Shown one piece after another: positions 8,417-20,440 of a stretch of 64,000 bases of DNA. Source of the stretch: Gnetum montanum (Eukaryota > Streptophyta > Gnetopsida > Gnetales > Gnetaceae); the NCBI GenBank assembly GCA_015680685.1, contig MNCI01035078.1:391108-455107 (forward strand), in the 5' to 3' direction. Position numbers and translations under genes: made by a program. The notes under the pieces are model-generated. The model was not told the origin of the DNA, searched no databases, and saw only the letters and a list, made by a program, of their open reading frames with translations. Within the stretch, counting starts at the first letter, position 1. Every line of letters begins with the position of its first letter.

Positions 8417-11232
8417 ATGGCACCAAAACCAAGGCATCCAAGGGGCGAAGGACCATCACAACTGAGGGACAAGCATCCACGAATAGGAAGAGGATGAGAC
8501 GTGCAGCAACCAGAGCATGTGAAGGGCTCTCATGCAACTAGCCCCCTTCGCATAGGACCTAATGTGGAATCTATCCATCAGATTCCCAAAGAGGAGATTT
8601 CCAGTGAGCAATCGCAAGGGGATGAGACTCTAGGGATAGCACCACAGCTTGAGATCACCTTGACCCAAGCCTCTCTTGATGCTATCAATTTGCACGAAGT
8701 GCAACAGATGGTCCTCCAAGAGCTAATCTTTGGACCATTCCTCGAGAACACACCAAAATATGTGAGGCTCCAACTGCAAAACTCTCCGATGTGGCCAATC
8801 ATCATAACTAGTGGTGAATGGTGCTTAGGAGAGACCTATCTCTTCTAGAAGAATCAGCAACTAGGGTCCAGAGTAAGGATCAAATACATCTATGTTTCTT
8901 ACTCTTCAGAGGGAATAGCACAAGCTCTGGGGTTGCTAGAGATTGGAGCAGATGTGGTGGAGATCTCAAAACAAGTAGACTTGGAGGTAAAGGTAGAATG
9001 AACCAAACGGTGCTATGGGGTAGAGCGCAAGGAATCTGGCTCTTTGACCATGGCAGAGAGGGTGTACTCAAAGATTGCATCTTACCACTTGAACCCAATA
9101 GTAAGACCCAGCAAAATCACAGCCTTCTCCACTTGTGCGTGTGCCACCTTGAGTGGGAAATTCCAGATGAGTCTTCCACAGTTGTTATTCTTGGAGATTG
9201 AATAGAGGTTCACTGAAAGAGAACGTGGAAGACGAGCTCTACCCTTTCCCTGCCTAATCTAGAAGTTGTGCAAACGGGCAGGGATAACACAGTACTCCAA
9301 TGATATAATTCGACACGCCCCGATTGCCTCTTGGCAAGAAATGATGAAGGATAAAACTCCTACCACCACAAAGATAGAGGAGTAGCAGCAACCACCTTCA
9401 CCACCAGCACAAAAAATAAGGTTAGGTTTGAAAAACAAAGCAGAACACATCCACAAAATCTGATAAATGCTCTTGAGCCAACAAGAGCAATCTGGTAGGA
9501 CTGGTGGAGGAGAAAACCCTTCAGTCTATCACCTTGCAATGAGCCACTTGGAGTAAGTGGCTCAATCAGTTAGCTTGCTTGAAAGAGCAAGGTCGATGTT
9601 CTCTGCAGCCTGAACGCAAGTGCCTACATGAACAGATTCTAGTGTCCGAGAGGTGAAAGTATCCACACAACAGTTATTTCCTAAAATTTCTGGAAATGCT
9701 GCTACCTTTTTAGTAAGCTTGGAAGATGGTGAAGGGGCAATAGTCCTAGTGATGCAGCACCAAGGACAGGAGATTGCGACCAAAGTGATTGCTGATACAA
9801 TTGCTATGGCTCTCAATGCACCAGTAGCACCTGTACCGAACATTCATGGAATTCAAGATATACAGGCATCTTCTGGAACCTCACATAGCAAGATTGATGT
9901 AGCCCAACATGAGGAGATGTTGGACCGACTAGTGGGAACCGGGCAATCGCTTTTAAATGTCTTCGACCTTCCAGACAACATTACTACAACCCAATCAAAG
10001 CTACTCTCGGCAAGGGGTAAGAGCCTCATTTTGGAAGGGAAACTCGAAACTGCTCAAGCCACCTATCAACGCTTGGCAACAAAAGTGACCCAATTAAAAA
10101 CCCAACTTACTGATCCAACTCTCCTCAATTGTGAAATCATTAGAGATGAAACTTTTCAACAGCAGCTCAAACTTCATATAGTTGAGGATGAGCGAGAGTC
10201 GGTGATCTTTGATAAGTCCTTGGTAGATGTTCAAGCATATAATTTAAATAAGGACTTGACGGAGGTTCACCAAGAGAGCATTAGGTTGACCGTGGAGGTT
10301 CATCTCTTATGTAATGTTGGTATGGAAAATGAGCACATGAAAAATTTTATCCACCAATAGCAGGAAGAGCTAGCCAGGGTGAATGCTGATGTGAGAAGGT
10401 TGGTAGCTAAGAATGGAAATCTGTAAATGGAGGAGGTTTGGGCTTTGTGACAAAAATCTGCCATCAAAATTATTGCTCATTACAAGGACCAAGTGGGACT
10501 GCAAAAGGAAGTAAATGAGAAGTAGATTGAAGTCATGAAGGCCAAGATGAACTAAGCACTCTAGCAGCTCCAAGAAGGAGGTGAAGTATGGCAACCTATC
10601 TTTGATGGGTTGAATGCTTACAATTAGGCTGAAATCCACCTCAAGGAGCTACAGATTGAAGAAATGACAAAATATATGGAGCTCGTCAACCTTTGCTATG
10701 CAAACCTGGCCATGCTCACAGCTGGGAGACTACGGTTCGAATTGGAGAAACCAGTGGCCGCCTCATACTCTTTATACGAGGGTGAGTTCCAAGTGCATAA
10801 AGTGATGAAGTAAAAATTGTAAATAGAAAATGTGAAAATCAAGGTTCTCTGCACGAGTTTTGAAGGACAACGTGTAGTCGCAGAGAAGTTGGCCCATCGG
10901 ATGAATGACTACCAGTAGCTGCAGGCATCAATCTAGGTGTTCGACATCAAATGAAAGCAGTTCATAGCGTAGTTTGTCAACTTGAAAGAACTCTTCCTGG
11001 CACTGCCATGCCCTTGGGAGGTTCCAATTCTAGCAAACATCAATGAAGCTACCTAGACAGTGAATGATCCTAGAAGAAAAGAGGAAAAAATGAGGGCTCT
11101 CTTGGAGGCTTTCTGGCTACCTCCAAAATTTGTAGCTGCTGTGGGTCAACAATCATTCATGCCACTGCCATCGCATGGGCCAGAGGCTGGTGAAGGTCCA
11201 TCAGAACCATCGCCCCTAGGGACGATGTGATC
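8417..11232 (+). pseudogene. Extra 3' ORF (aORF) of A2, sense orientation
   Basis: This is an additional protein between pol and the 3' LTR. I do not recognise a named domain. The start is the ATG after GCAG, giving a basic, proline-rich N-terminus (MAPKPRHPRGEGPSQ). A globular part follows (about 8690-9330): LIFGPFLENTPKYV, PMWPIIITSGEW, YVSYSSEGIAQALG, LNPIVRPSKITAFSTCACATL. The C-terminal half (9653-11130) is heptad-rich and predicted coiled coil, with RGKSLILEGKLETAQ and KVTQLKTQL. The longest uninterrupted stretch is 235 codons at 9653-10360; elsewhere stops are mostly TAG/TAA/TGA at former CAG/CAA/CGA-type positions. A1 (12344-15165) and 38619-39960 are homologous. Extra ORFs at this place are known in Athila and Tat elements (env-like or plant-mobile-domain types), but a match to either is not shown here. 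Confidence 0.7.
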
Positions 11233-11286
11233 TTCTCCAATAATTTTGTGCATCATTCTACACAGCAAAGACTCCATGACCAGCAA

Positions 11287-11312
11287 GGTGTTCAATTTTA
11301 TCTTTAAACACC
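11287..11312 (+). other. Small hairpin between aORF and polypurine tract (A2)
   Basis: GGTGTT…AACACC form a 6-bp stem with a 14-nt loop. The equivalent place in A1 (15214-15241) has a perfect 8-bp stem, GGTGTTCA/TGAACACC, with a diverged loop. Confidence 0.4.
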
Positions 11313-11462
11313 ACCATTTTTTGTAGCTTGTCCTTCTCTGTAACTCAAGCACTTGGTAAAATTGATGTTGTGTCATGTGTGTGTCAAGTCATGTGCATTG
11401 TAAATAAAAGTCCATACCTTCCAAATTGCAGAGTAACTCGAGGACGCGTTTTTACTCAGTCG

Positions 11463-11470
11463 TGGGGGTA
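11463..11470 (+). other. Polypurine tract of A2 (short)
   Basis: TGGGGGTA directly precedes the TGATGA start of the 3' LTR. A1 has TGGGGTA at 15389-15395 in the same position. It would prime plus-strand synthesis. Confidence 0.6.
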
Positions 11471-12343
11471 TGATGAAGTGTCATTAGTTGATGCATCGAC
11501 TAGGTTGTGTATACGGGGCCACGTATATGCGGCCACATCGACGTGGCCCCGTCAACGAAGCCTTCCATGCGTTGATGTAGCCCCATTTACGTGGAGCCTA
11601 TTTCGGTCTATAAATAAGAGGGCCTTCCGCTTCACTTAGGTACCTTTTTTTTAGTTGTAGCAAAGCTCTTGCAATTTGTTCTTGCACGAGATAGAATATT
11701 TTCCAAGTGTCCACAGTAGGTGTAAAGAAGGTGTCTAGCTCTTTATTTGAGCGCTGATGTATCTGAGCCCATTGGCATGAACGACAATAAAACGAGCTTT
11801 CAAGAATTCCTTGCAGCATTTGGACTTAGTCATTTATTGCATTTAATAGTTTAATGTTTATATGCTTTGATAATTACTTAAGTTTCTCTTATTATTAGTT
11901 TAATCACTATCGTTTATTCATAGTTCATAGAAACCATAAGTACGACCATCTTTAATGTAAATCCAACACTTGGTAACCTAGTGATGCCTAACGTCTGGTA
12001 ACCTAGTAGTGGTTAGGAAATGCTCAGGATGTGCTCGGAAGATGGGATCGGATACTTATGCTAGGAATAGTTAAGATACAAATTAGGATAATTATAGGTT
12101 AGATAATATTTCATTCCTTACTTTCTGTACCTTAATTAGATGCCAAAAGATCAATCTCACTTAACCATTACCACTAGATACTCACAAGTGAGGTTGAGAA
12201 GACAACGACCATTTTAATAAAGGGTTTTGCTAGTTAGAGGTCTGGTGTATGTTAAGTGCTTATAGTCTACGGAATTCGACCGAGTCATGTGTGAAAGCCC
12301 GTGATTCGCATGGTTGGGTGTAGGGGTACCTAGCCGCTCATCA
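11471..12343 (+). repeat. 3' LTR of A2
   Basis: It begins TGATGAAGTGTCATTAG and ends GCTCATCA. It is highly similar to 3075-3976, lacking about 25-30 bp near position 12150. The TATA box is at about 11608. Sequence differences between the two LTRs are mostly transitions. Confidence 0.92.
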
Positions 12344-15165
12344 ATAACCAAGGGACAAATGACCTAGAACTGGAAGGGGCTAATAAGAACAAGCCTAGGA
12401 GTAGGTAATAGAAACTCATGTAATGGGATCCTTCAGAAGGAGCTTGAAGTGGAATTTGTTTGAAAAATTCCCAAAGAAGAGGTTGCGACTGAACAATCCC
12501 AAAGAGGAGAGGCACTAGGCCCCATACCAAGACTTGAGGTCATATTAACACAAGCCTACTTAGACACGATCAAGCCTCATGATGTCAAATGCTAAGTTCT
12601 CTAAGAACTAAACTTTGGACCATTCGTGGAACATGCTCCACTAGAAGTTAAGACATAATTGCAAAGCTCTTCCATGTGGCCAATCATCACTACCAGTATG
12701 GAGTGATACATGGGAGAGACGTATCTCTTCTAGAATAGTAAGAAGGTAGGAGCCACTTTGAGAATCAAGGACATCTAGGTGTCTTACTTGGTAGAAGTGA
12801 TTTCACAGGCTCTTGGCATGATTGATTCTGGCACTCATTTGACAAAACATATCAATATAAGTAGAAGCTAAGGCAAAAAGGAAGTAGATCTAGTGGTGTT
12901 ATGGGGTTGACCATAAGGAGTTTGATGCTTTCACACCAGCGGAGCATATATACTTCAAGATAGCTACCTATCGCTTCAATCCAATGGTGAGGCCCAGCAA
13001 GGTGACAACCTTCTCTACCTATGCTTGTGTTGCTCTAAGTGAGAAATTCCTTGTTAACCTTGCATAGCTGATCTATCTAGAGATACAAAAGCACTTTAAG
13101 GAGAATGAATGTGGAAGGAAAGCCCTATCGTTTTCATGCCTCATTAGAAAACTTTGTAAAAGGGTAGGGATAGTTTGCTATGCCAATGATGTGATTAGGC
13201 ATATCCTGATCACCTCTTGGTTTAAAATGATAAAGGATAAGATCATTACCTTATAAAAAAAAAGAAGACCAGTCATTGCCACCTCCACCACCCACTCAAG
13301 AAACAACATCAGAGGCCTAAACAACCATTGAATGCTTTCACAAAATCCAAAAACAACTCTTATGTGACTGAGAGTAGCAAGTAGGAACCAGTGGTAGTGA
13401 TCCATCTATATATCATCCTATAATGAGTTACCTCAATGAAGTGGTTCAAATAATACGACAAATGGAGGGAGATAGGCCAATATTCTCTATCCAAAGAACG
13501 TAACTACCCATGAGGTTAAATCCTAGTGCCCGAGAGGTGATGTTGTCTCTCTCACAATAGTAGAAATTCCTAGAAATCTTTGGAAATGCTACTACCTTTT
13601 CAATGTGCTTGGAGGAGGATGAAGGGGTACCTATATTAGTGATGCAATACCAAGGATAGGAGATAGTAGCAGAAGTGATGGCTAATGAAATAGCTAAAGC
13701 ATTGAATGCACCTATGGCATTAGTACTAGCCATTTCTGCACTCAAAGATGTGTAGGCATCTACAGGAACTATTAGTAGAAGACTGAGTGTATTCTAGTAC
13801 GAAGAATTATTGGATTGACTAGTGGAAAATGGGCAACTAATTCTAGATATCTTTAATTTTCTAGATAATATCACCAAAACCCAATCGGAGTTGCTTGAAG
13901 CAAAGGGCAAGTGCATCATTTTAGAAAGGAAACTTGAAATGACTTAAGAAAAAAAATAACACTTGACTCTAGAGGTTTCCAAATTAAGAACTTGTCTTAT
14001 TAATCCTGCACTCCTCAACCCTACATTAACAAGAGATGAAGCTTTTCAGTAGCTTCAAGATAGACTCAAAGAGGTTGAGGTAGAGATGGTGACAATCATC
14101 TTTGACTAGTCTATGGCCAAGGCCAAAACATATTTAGTTTAGAAGAACTTGATCTAGAAGCACTAAGAGAATGAGATGCTGACCATAGAAAATCATTGCT
14201 TGCAGAATGTTGATGTGAAAAAATAAAAAATTTAAGAATTTATCCATAACACTAGCAGGAGTAGCTAGTAGAGGTGAACTCTGAGCTTAGGACATTGGTA
14301 GTGGAGAATAAATATCTCTTCATGGAGGGACTTCATGCCTTGTGCCAAAAATTTATGATCGAGATTACTGCCTAGAAGAATGAGGCTATCAAATTTGAGA
14401 GAGTCAAGAACCACTACAGAGATTATTATAGAAAGAAGTTAATGAAAGACACATCTAGATGGCTAAGGCAAAAGTCAATGAGGCCCTCCAATAACTCCAA
14501 TAAGTAAAAGAGGTGTGGCAACCTATCATTGATGGGATAGATGCCTACAACAAAGAGAAGATCCACATGAAGTTGCAGATTGAGAAAATGACTAAATATA
14601 TGAAGCTTTCCAATCTTTGATATGTAAACCTAGCGATGCTGACTACCAAACCATTACAATTAGAGTTAGAAAAGTAGGTGGCTAGCTCATACTTATTGTA
14701 CAAGGTAGAGTTCAAGCATCACAAGAAGACTAAGTAGAAGCTTGAGACTGCAAATGGTGAACTTGAAGCTCTCAAGGTAAGATTCACTGATTAAAGATCA
14801 ACTACTAAGAACTTGACCAAAAGAATGAATGACTACCAAGAATTGTAAAATGCAATTAAGGCATTCAACATCGAATGCAAACAATTTACCACATGGTTTG
14901 TCAATGTCAAGGAGCTATTCCAAACAATGCCCTATTCTTGGTATGTGCCCATTTCGGCCCACATTAGCAAAGTTGCATGTACCATGCACAATCCCAAGAG
15001 TAAGGAGGAGAAGATGAAAGCATTTTTGGCTGCTTGTAATCTTGCATTAGATGTTGCAGCAATAGTAAGATAACCACAATAGCCTTAACCATCACGTGTG
15101 CCTGAAGTAGAAGGTCCCATAGAACCTCAGGAGCCTTCATTGCCTAGGACTATTTAAACTTCTCC
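12344..15165 (+). pseudogene. aORF of A1, 3' portion, heavily decayed
   Basis: This continues the ORF interrupted at 3074. Recognisable blocks in the same order as in A2 are IPKEEVATEQSQ, ELNFGPFVEHAPLEV, SSMWPIITTSMEW, RIKDI then VSYLVEVISQALGMI, FNPMVRPSKVTTFSTYAC, LCKRVGIVCYANDVIRHI, and a C-terminal coiled-coil-like region (14020-15000) including a tail like MKAFLAAC. Stops and small frame changes occur throughout, more than in A2, consistent with this being the older host copy. No intact domain is expected to be made. Confidence 0.75.
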
Positions 15166-15213
15166 ATCATCTTAACGCCATCATAGGAGAATGTGATTAT
15201 CAAATTTTATCCT

Positions 15214-15241
15214 GGTGTTCAATTTTTTAGTCCTGAACACC
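15214..15241 (+). other. Hairpin between aORF and polypurine tract (A1)
   Basis: GGTGTTCA and TGAACACC form a perfect 8-bp stem around a 12-nt loop. It is the counterpart of 11287-11312 in A2. Confidence 0.45.
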
Positions 15242-15388
15242 AAATTTTTTTTAATGATTGTATATCCATACACTTGGGCAAGTAGTGTTTTTTGTGTTTA
15301 TTATGTTTTTTGCATGTTTGTTGTTAGTCAATAATGTCGTACCTTCCCAAATTTGTAAAGAACTAAAGGATGAGTTTTCATTTAGTCA

Positions 15389-15395
15389 TGGGGTA
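15389..15395 (+). other. Polypurine tract of A1 (short)
   Basis: TGGGGTA abuts the TGATGAATC start of the LTR, as in A2. Confidence 0.5.
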
Positions 15396-16275
15396 TGATG
15401 AATCATGAATTATTTGTGTTGACTAGGCTCCATTGACTAGGCCCTATCGATGCATGATTTGATGCGTTGACATGGCCTCATCGACATAGTGTCTGGTTTG
15501 TCCTGCAAATATGCACTCACTCATTGTGTTTATGGCATGTCTTTTCATAGTTGTAGTGGAGCTCTTGCATTTTCTTTTTCCCAAAGTTAGAATATTTTCC
15601 ATGTGCCCACAGTTGGAGTCATTGAGTGTATGGATATTTATTTGAGTATTATTGTACTTGAGCATGGTAGTGTGTGTGGCAATAAAGATGAGCTTTCTAA
15701 TAAAATTTGTAGCACTTTGGCTTGATTAAATCTTTTCTTCATGCATTTAATGTTTTCAAACATTTTATTTAATGCTTTAAGTAATTAAGTAATTAATTAT
15801 GCTAAACTAGCTAGATCAAGTAGCAATTAATTAAGCACATAAGTATGATCACTTTGAGCATGCACATGATGCTTGGTAATCCTAGTAATGCTTAACATTT
15901 GGTAACCCAGCAACATTATACATGTTTAGGATGTGTACGAAAAGTGGGACTAGATGATTATGTTAGGATTAGTTAGATATTGGTTAGTTGATTAAATTAA
16001 ATTAGTAATGAAATTACTTCATTTCTTTCATCCTTTATCTTAAGAGCCCAACACATAAAACATAAAAATAATAAAAATCATATGCCTTGATTATACTTAA
16101 CCATACCTTTGCATATCACAAGTGTAATTGGAAAGATAATGAATGACTGTTAGGGCAAGTTCACTTCCTAGAGACCAGTGTACCAGAAGATATAGAATCC
16201 ACAGAATTTGACTGTATCACATGTGAATGGTTAGTGATTCATATGGTTAAGCGTAGGGGTATATGTTGCTCATCA
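15396..16275 (+). repeat. 3' LTR of A1
   Basis: It begins TGATGAATCATG and ends TGCTCATCA. R/U5 contains TTAGAATATTTTCCATGTGCCCACAG, as in the A2 LTRs (3297, 11693). U3 is more diverged and the TATA region is degraded (TGCAAATATGC at about 15505). Length is 880 bp. It marks the right end of host element A1. Confidence 0.85.
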
Positions 16276-18619
16276 GCACTCTAGACATAGAATTTTTTAG
16301 AATTATCATTAATCTCCAAAGTTAGAATTTTTTTTGGCTTCAATGTTAGTCTTAAGACACTTAGTCAAAACAACCTTGTTTTGGCATTGATTTGATTCTA
16401 TAGAGCATTTGTCACTTCTTCATTCATATCCTCACCCTCCAAAGATTTAATTCCACTCTTCAAGCTTAGATATTTCTCACAAATTTGGTTCTTACTATTG
16501 GTTTTATCTCACTTAAATTTGTATTGCAATATTTGTAGTTTGACCCTCCTTAGGAGGTGAGCACTCTTTTTTAGCAAGAAAGCATTTTTCTTTATTTGGA
16601 AGGAAACCAAAACCATTTTTCTATATCCTAACTCCTTATGTTCTAATATTTTATTTCATCACTCATAACCTATTCTACACTTAGCTTATTTTTCATCAAC
16701 AAATACTTAGTTAATTTTTAACATTTATTCCAACATTTATTATTCCCCTTTCATTTTCAGTTTGTGTGCCATAGGCTAAGTTTACATTCGATTGGAGCTT
16801 CTTACCTCATTGTGTTATTATCATTGACTTAGTAAAGGTTATATCAAGACAAATACCCTTTGTCATCACAAATTAAATACTTTGACACTTAGTTTGTGAA
16901 AGTGTTTCTTGTAATATTAAGGAAGAATACATTTGTATGAATAGATAGAAGTTGGATCTGTATATTTTTTAAAACCTAGATATAGAACTGAAAAAAATGT
17001 TAATGGAGGAAATTATGCATGCCTTTTCATGGCTTCCTTTACACTTGGTGTGTATAACATGATGCTACAACACCTTTGATTTTAGATAAATATCAAATCT
17101 TATTATCAAAAACATTAGGAAATTGGTAAATTGGATTACAAGGACTTTTCCATACCAACATATTTTTAAACTTCATCTTAAAAAGTTGTATTTGATTGAA
17201 AGAATACTCAAAAAGTGATTTATATTAAAAGAAAAGAAAGAATCAATTCCTAAAAATTAAATTAGAGATCACAACTAAGCAAAACATTATATGTTAGTCA
17301 TGAGAATGATAAAAAGTAAAATCATGAATAGAAAAAAACCATTAGTTCATGAAAGTTGGATGAGTGGTCCACCTATGATGGACACATCAAGGTTAACAAG
17401 GCTAGGGGTGGCAAGGATAGGAGTGGGGTGAAGTCATCACAAGAGTTATGAAATTTAGTGCATATCATATCCTTGCTCTAACATACATGGAACTATTGCA
17501 ATTAGAATCTTGCATTATAGTAAACAAAACCATTGAATTTATAATTATACATAAAAGTGCGATGAAATGAAGTTAGAAGGAATGAAGAATTGGAATATGA
17601 AGTATTTTACCATGGTTATAATGGATCCCATGTGTAGAGTGTGATTAAATTGATCAACATACCTATCTATTTGGACTCCAAACCACGTACATACCTATTG
17701 TAGTGACATCAAGTTGTGTTATCGTAGGCCCACTACCATGCTGAAAATAACACCACTCAATACGAGAAGATGAAGAAATATACATTAGAGTTATTACAAA
17801 TAATTAATTAATCATTGATGTTTTTGTTATGAACCTTAGTCATTACATAGAAGAGCATCTTTTAGCATGGGTCACATATCTTTCCAATCTTATAATCAAT
17901 GCTAATGCCATTAGAGTACATTAAAACATGGATCACATGAATTTCTAGTGTTACTCATAGAATTATTTCTTTATAAGTTAATTAATTATTTATATTTTTA
18001 CCCTTATCATAGAACTACTTTCAGGCATGAGTTACATGCATTTCTAGTGACAAACCAAGTGAACCATTGTTTTTATTTAATATTTCCTAAAATTAATTGA
18101 AGAAATGAGTGGTTGTATATCAACATGGGACTAGTGGGATTCTTAATGGAAGCACAATAAATCAATAAACCCTCTTGATGTCACACCCTTATCCAAATCT
18201 CTTGGTCTTTCCTACTATCTTCAACGTTTGTGATAACGAATTATTTTTAGTTTCAATTATAATAAGAATCACATTATTCCCATGATAAGGATCTTGTATT
18301 AATGGAAATGAAGGGGGTGGATAATGTGATCTTACTACTTTGCATAATTATTCCTTGAATAATTTTGAAAACATAGAATACAAGGCCAACAATGAAGTTG
18401 TTTCCTACACATAAATGATAACTTTATCAACACATATATGCAAAACAACCTAAAGAAATTGTAAGAGTGTGACAAGAAGTAAAAGAAATTAAGAAATGAA
18501 ATAACATTTGAAGAATTCAAAATTAAAAAAATGCCTAGAACATATTCAAGAAATTATGAAATCATAAGTTGTAAAATGAAAAGAAAAGAAAAGAAAAGAA
18601 AAAAAGAAATGCAATTAGC
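16276..18619. other. AT-rich unassigned sequence
   Basis: I found no supportable gene. Weak, diverged repeats around 'catgggtcacat…tttctagtg' occur at about 17840-18060. A GAAAA simple repeat is at 18579-18608. It may be older transposon debris. Confidence 0.5.
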
Positions 18620-20440
18620 TTAGATCAAAGGATCTTCTCCATGACTAAGCGTTTAGGAGGAGAAGTGGTACATGAATTTGGTAATAACAATGGTTGAGGT
18701 GTTTAAGACATTAGTCTCACTCGGCTATTGAAATGACTTGATTTAGTGTATTTTAACCAATATGAGTTTGCATGGGTTTGTTATATAGTGAATGTATAAG
18801 GAACAAGACCTATCAACCATGTGAACTATGTATAGTCCTTTTGAAAGCATTGGAAATTTTGTATGTTGGGATACATGATTTGGGATATAGTAAAAGACTT
18901 TATTACTTGGATGGAGGTCTAGCCATCTAATCCTAAGATCATGCCTTTGCTTATTATAGACTTTATGTACTTTTTTATGCATCAAGACAATCATTCTACT
19001 TTTACTTAGTACATTCAAGTTCATCAAATGTTTTGTTGTGCTAGAATCAGGCCTACATTCTAGTCACATGCGATATTTAGTATAGAAGTTCTATTTGGAT
19101 AGACTTTTTTGGTAATTTTTCATACACTAGTTCATAAGAAGAATACCTAATAGAAATTTTCCATGTTAATCTATAAACTCATAGAGCATCATTGAGTTTG
19201 GTGCTTCAATCCTTTCTATACTTACTACTGATTCATGTTACAATGCAGGTTATCTCTCTATTTGTTGCTTTAGCTTGGTCATGAGCTTATAAATGATATG
19301 GTGTAATTAATTTGTAATATAACCCTAAGCATTAAATTAATTTATTAAATGTTAGGCTTATAAAATAAGTGTTAGTGTCTAAGATAAATGCTTGTGGAAT
19401 GCTAAATCTATTTACCACATGCTACTCAAAGGACTTAGTAGTACTTACTACAATGCAATTAGTAACTACAATCACTTCAGCTCACTTTGTATGGTAATCT
19501 ACAATAATGATAATGTATGACTTACCACTGGATGAAGAAGTGATGGGACCCATGAATTAATTCCTTACAAGTCAAAAGACTTAAGTGGTTGGATTCATCT
19601 CTATAGTTCCTCAAAATATGTTGTTATCCCACAATCTTAAAGATATTATTCGCGAGATTTGACAAAGTAATATGCATCATGGAAGAGTGTTAGTGAGAAG
19701 TAACCATCCATAAGAATTTTAATGGTTGTTATCCTTTTCATGCAATGGCCTCTACATGGTTCTTCATGTGCACCTTGGAGAATCCTTAGTTAATTTTTCC
19801 TTAGAACATACCAGCATACCAAGCCATCTACATAATTCTTGTAGAGGTTCCCCTCTAACTCCATGAAATATTTGATCTGGGGCAGGAATTGCTAGGTTTT
19901 GAACTTATACCATTCAAGAGAGACTATATTCTCCTTTAGGTATATGAGATAAATAGCAAACTAGGGAATGGTTACTGATGAAGAAACTACAGTAGCTATT
20001 ACAAATAAAGGTTCATTAGAAAATTAATTATATAAAAAGATTATTCATCAGTCTTATTATCCCTTGTTAATTTGGATAAATGATATGCAACAATATTTTT
20101 TATTCCATTCTTATTAATCATGGTGATGCTGAACTCTTATAAGAGCATTTATCATCAAATAATTTGAGTGCTCTCTATTGGTTTATTCATGAGAAACTGA
20201 ATTGTACTATGATCAATGTACACAAAAATAAGATATGTAAGCACATAGTACTTAAAATTTTCAAGTGCATACACTACTACCATCAGTTCCTTCTTAATTA
20301 GGATATAGATCTATTGTGCACCTCTCCTTATCTAGTGTAAATAATATGGATGTTTCTGATTTTTCATTTGTATAAGCATGACTTCCAAGATGTAATTGGA
20401 TGCATCAACTATTATGTGGATAAGCTGTTGTACCCATTTT
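18620..20440 (-). pseudogene. Family-A pol relic (A6): integrase tail to RNase H
   Basis: On the minus strand, an ORF at 18743-19027 contains KVYNKQRHDLRIRWLDLH and PNHVSQHTKFPMLSKG, matching the family-A integrase C-terminus (A5: AFNKQCHDLRIRKV, THVPQCTKFQMLW). The sequence then follows A4 at lower identity: the integrase core region (19500-19600, compare 33130-33240) and RNase H (20040-20430, compare 33700-34030, including the stretch encoding 'TDHSAIRFLMNK'). The tail near QLSHGG falls at about 18630-18660. No LTR is seen at either end. It is very decayed. Confidence 0.7.

Larger units (their letters stand above)
3075..12343 (+). mobile_element. Element A2: nested, internally deleted Athila-like LTR retrotransposon
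   Basis: Two closely similar direct repeats (3075-3976 and 11471-12343) bound a 9.27 kb unit. A tRNA-Asp-type primer site follows the left repeat and a short purine-rich tract precedes the right one. The flanks read ACAAC on the left and ATAAC on the right, a 5-bp target duplication with one C/T difference. The target is the aORF of an older copy of the same family (A1). Internally it has a shortened gag, protease, no reverse transcriptase, RNase H or integrase core, a spacer, and a long 3' extra ORF. It could only have moved using enzymes from another element. Confidence 0.9.
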
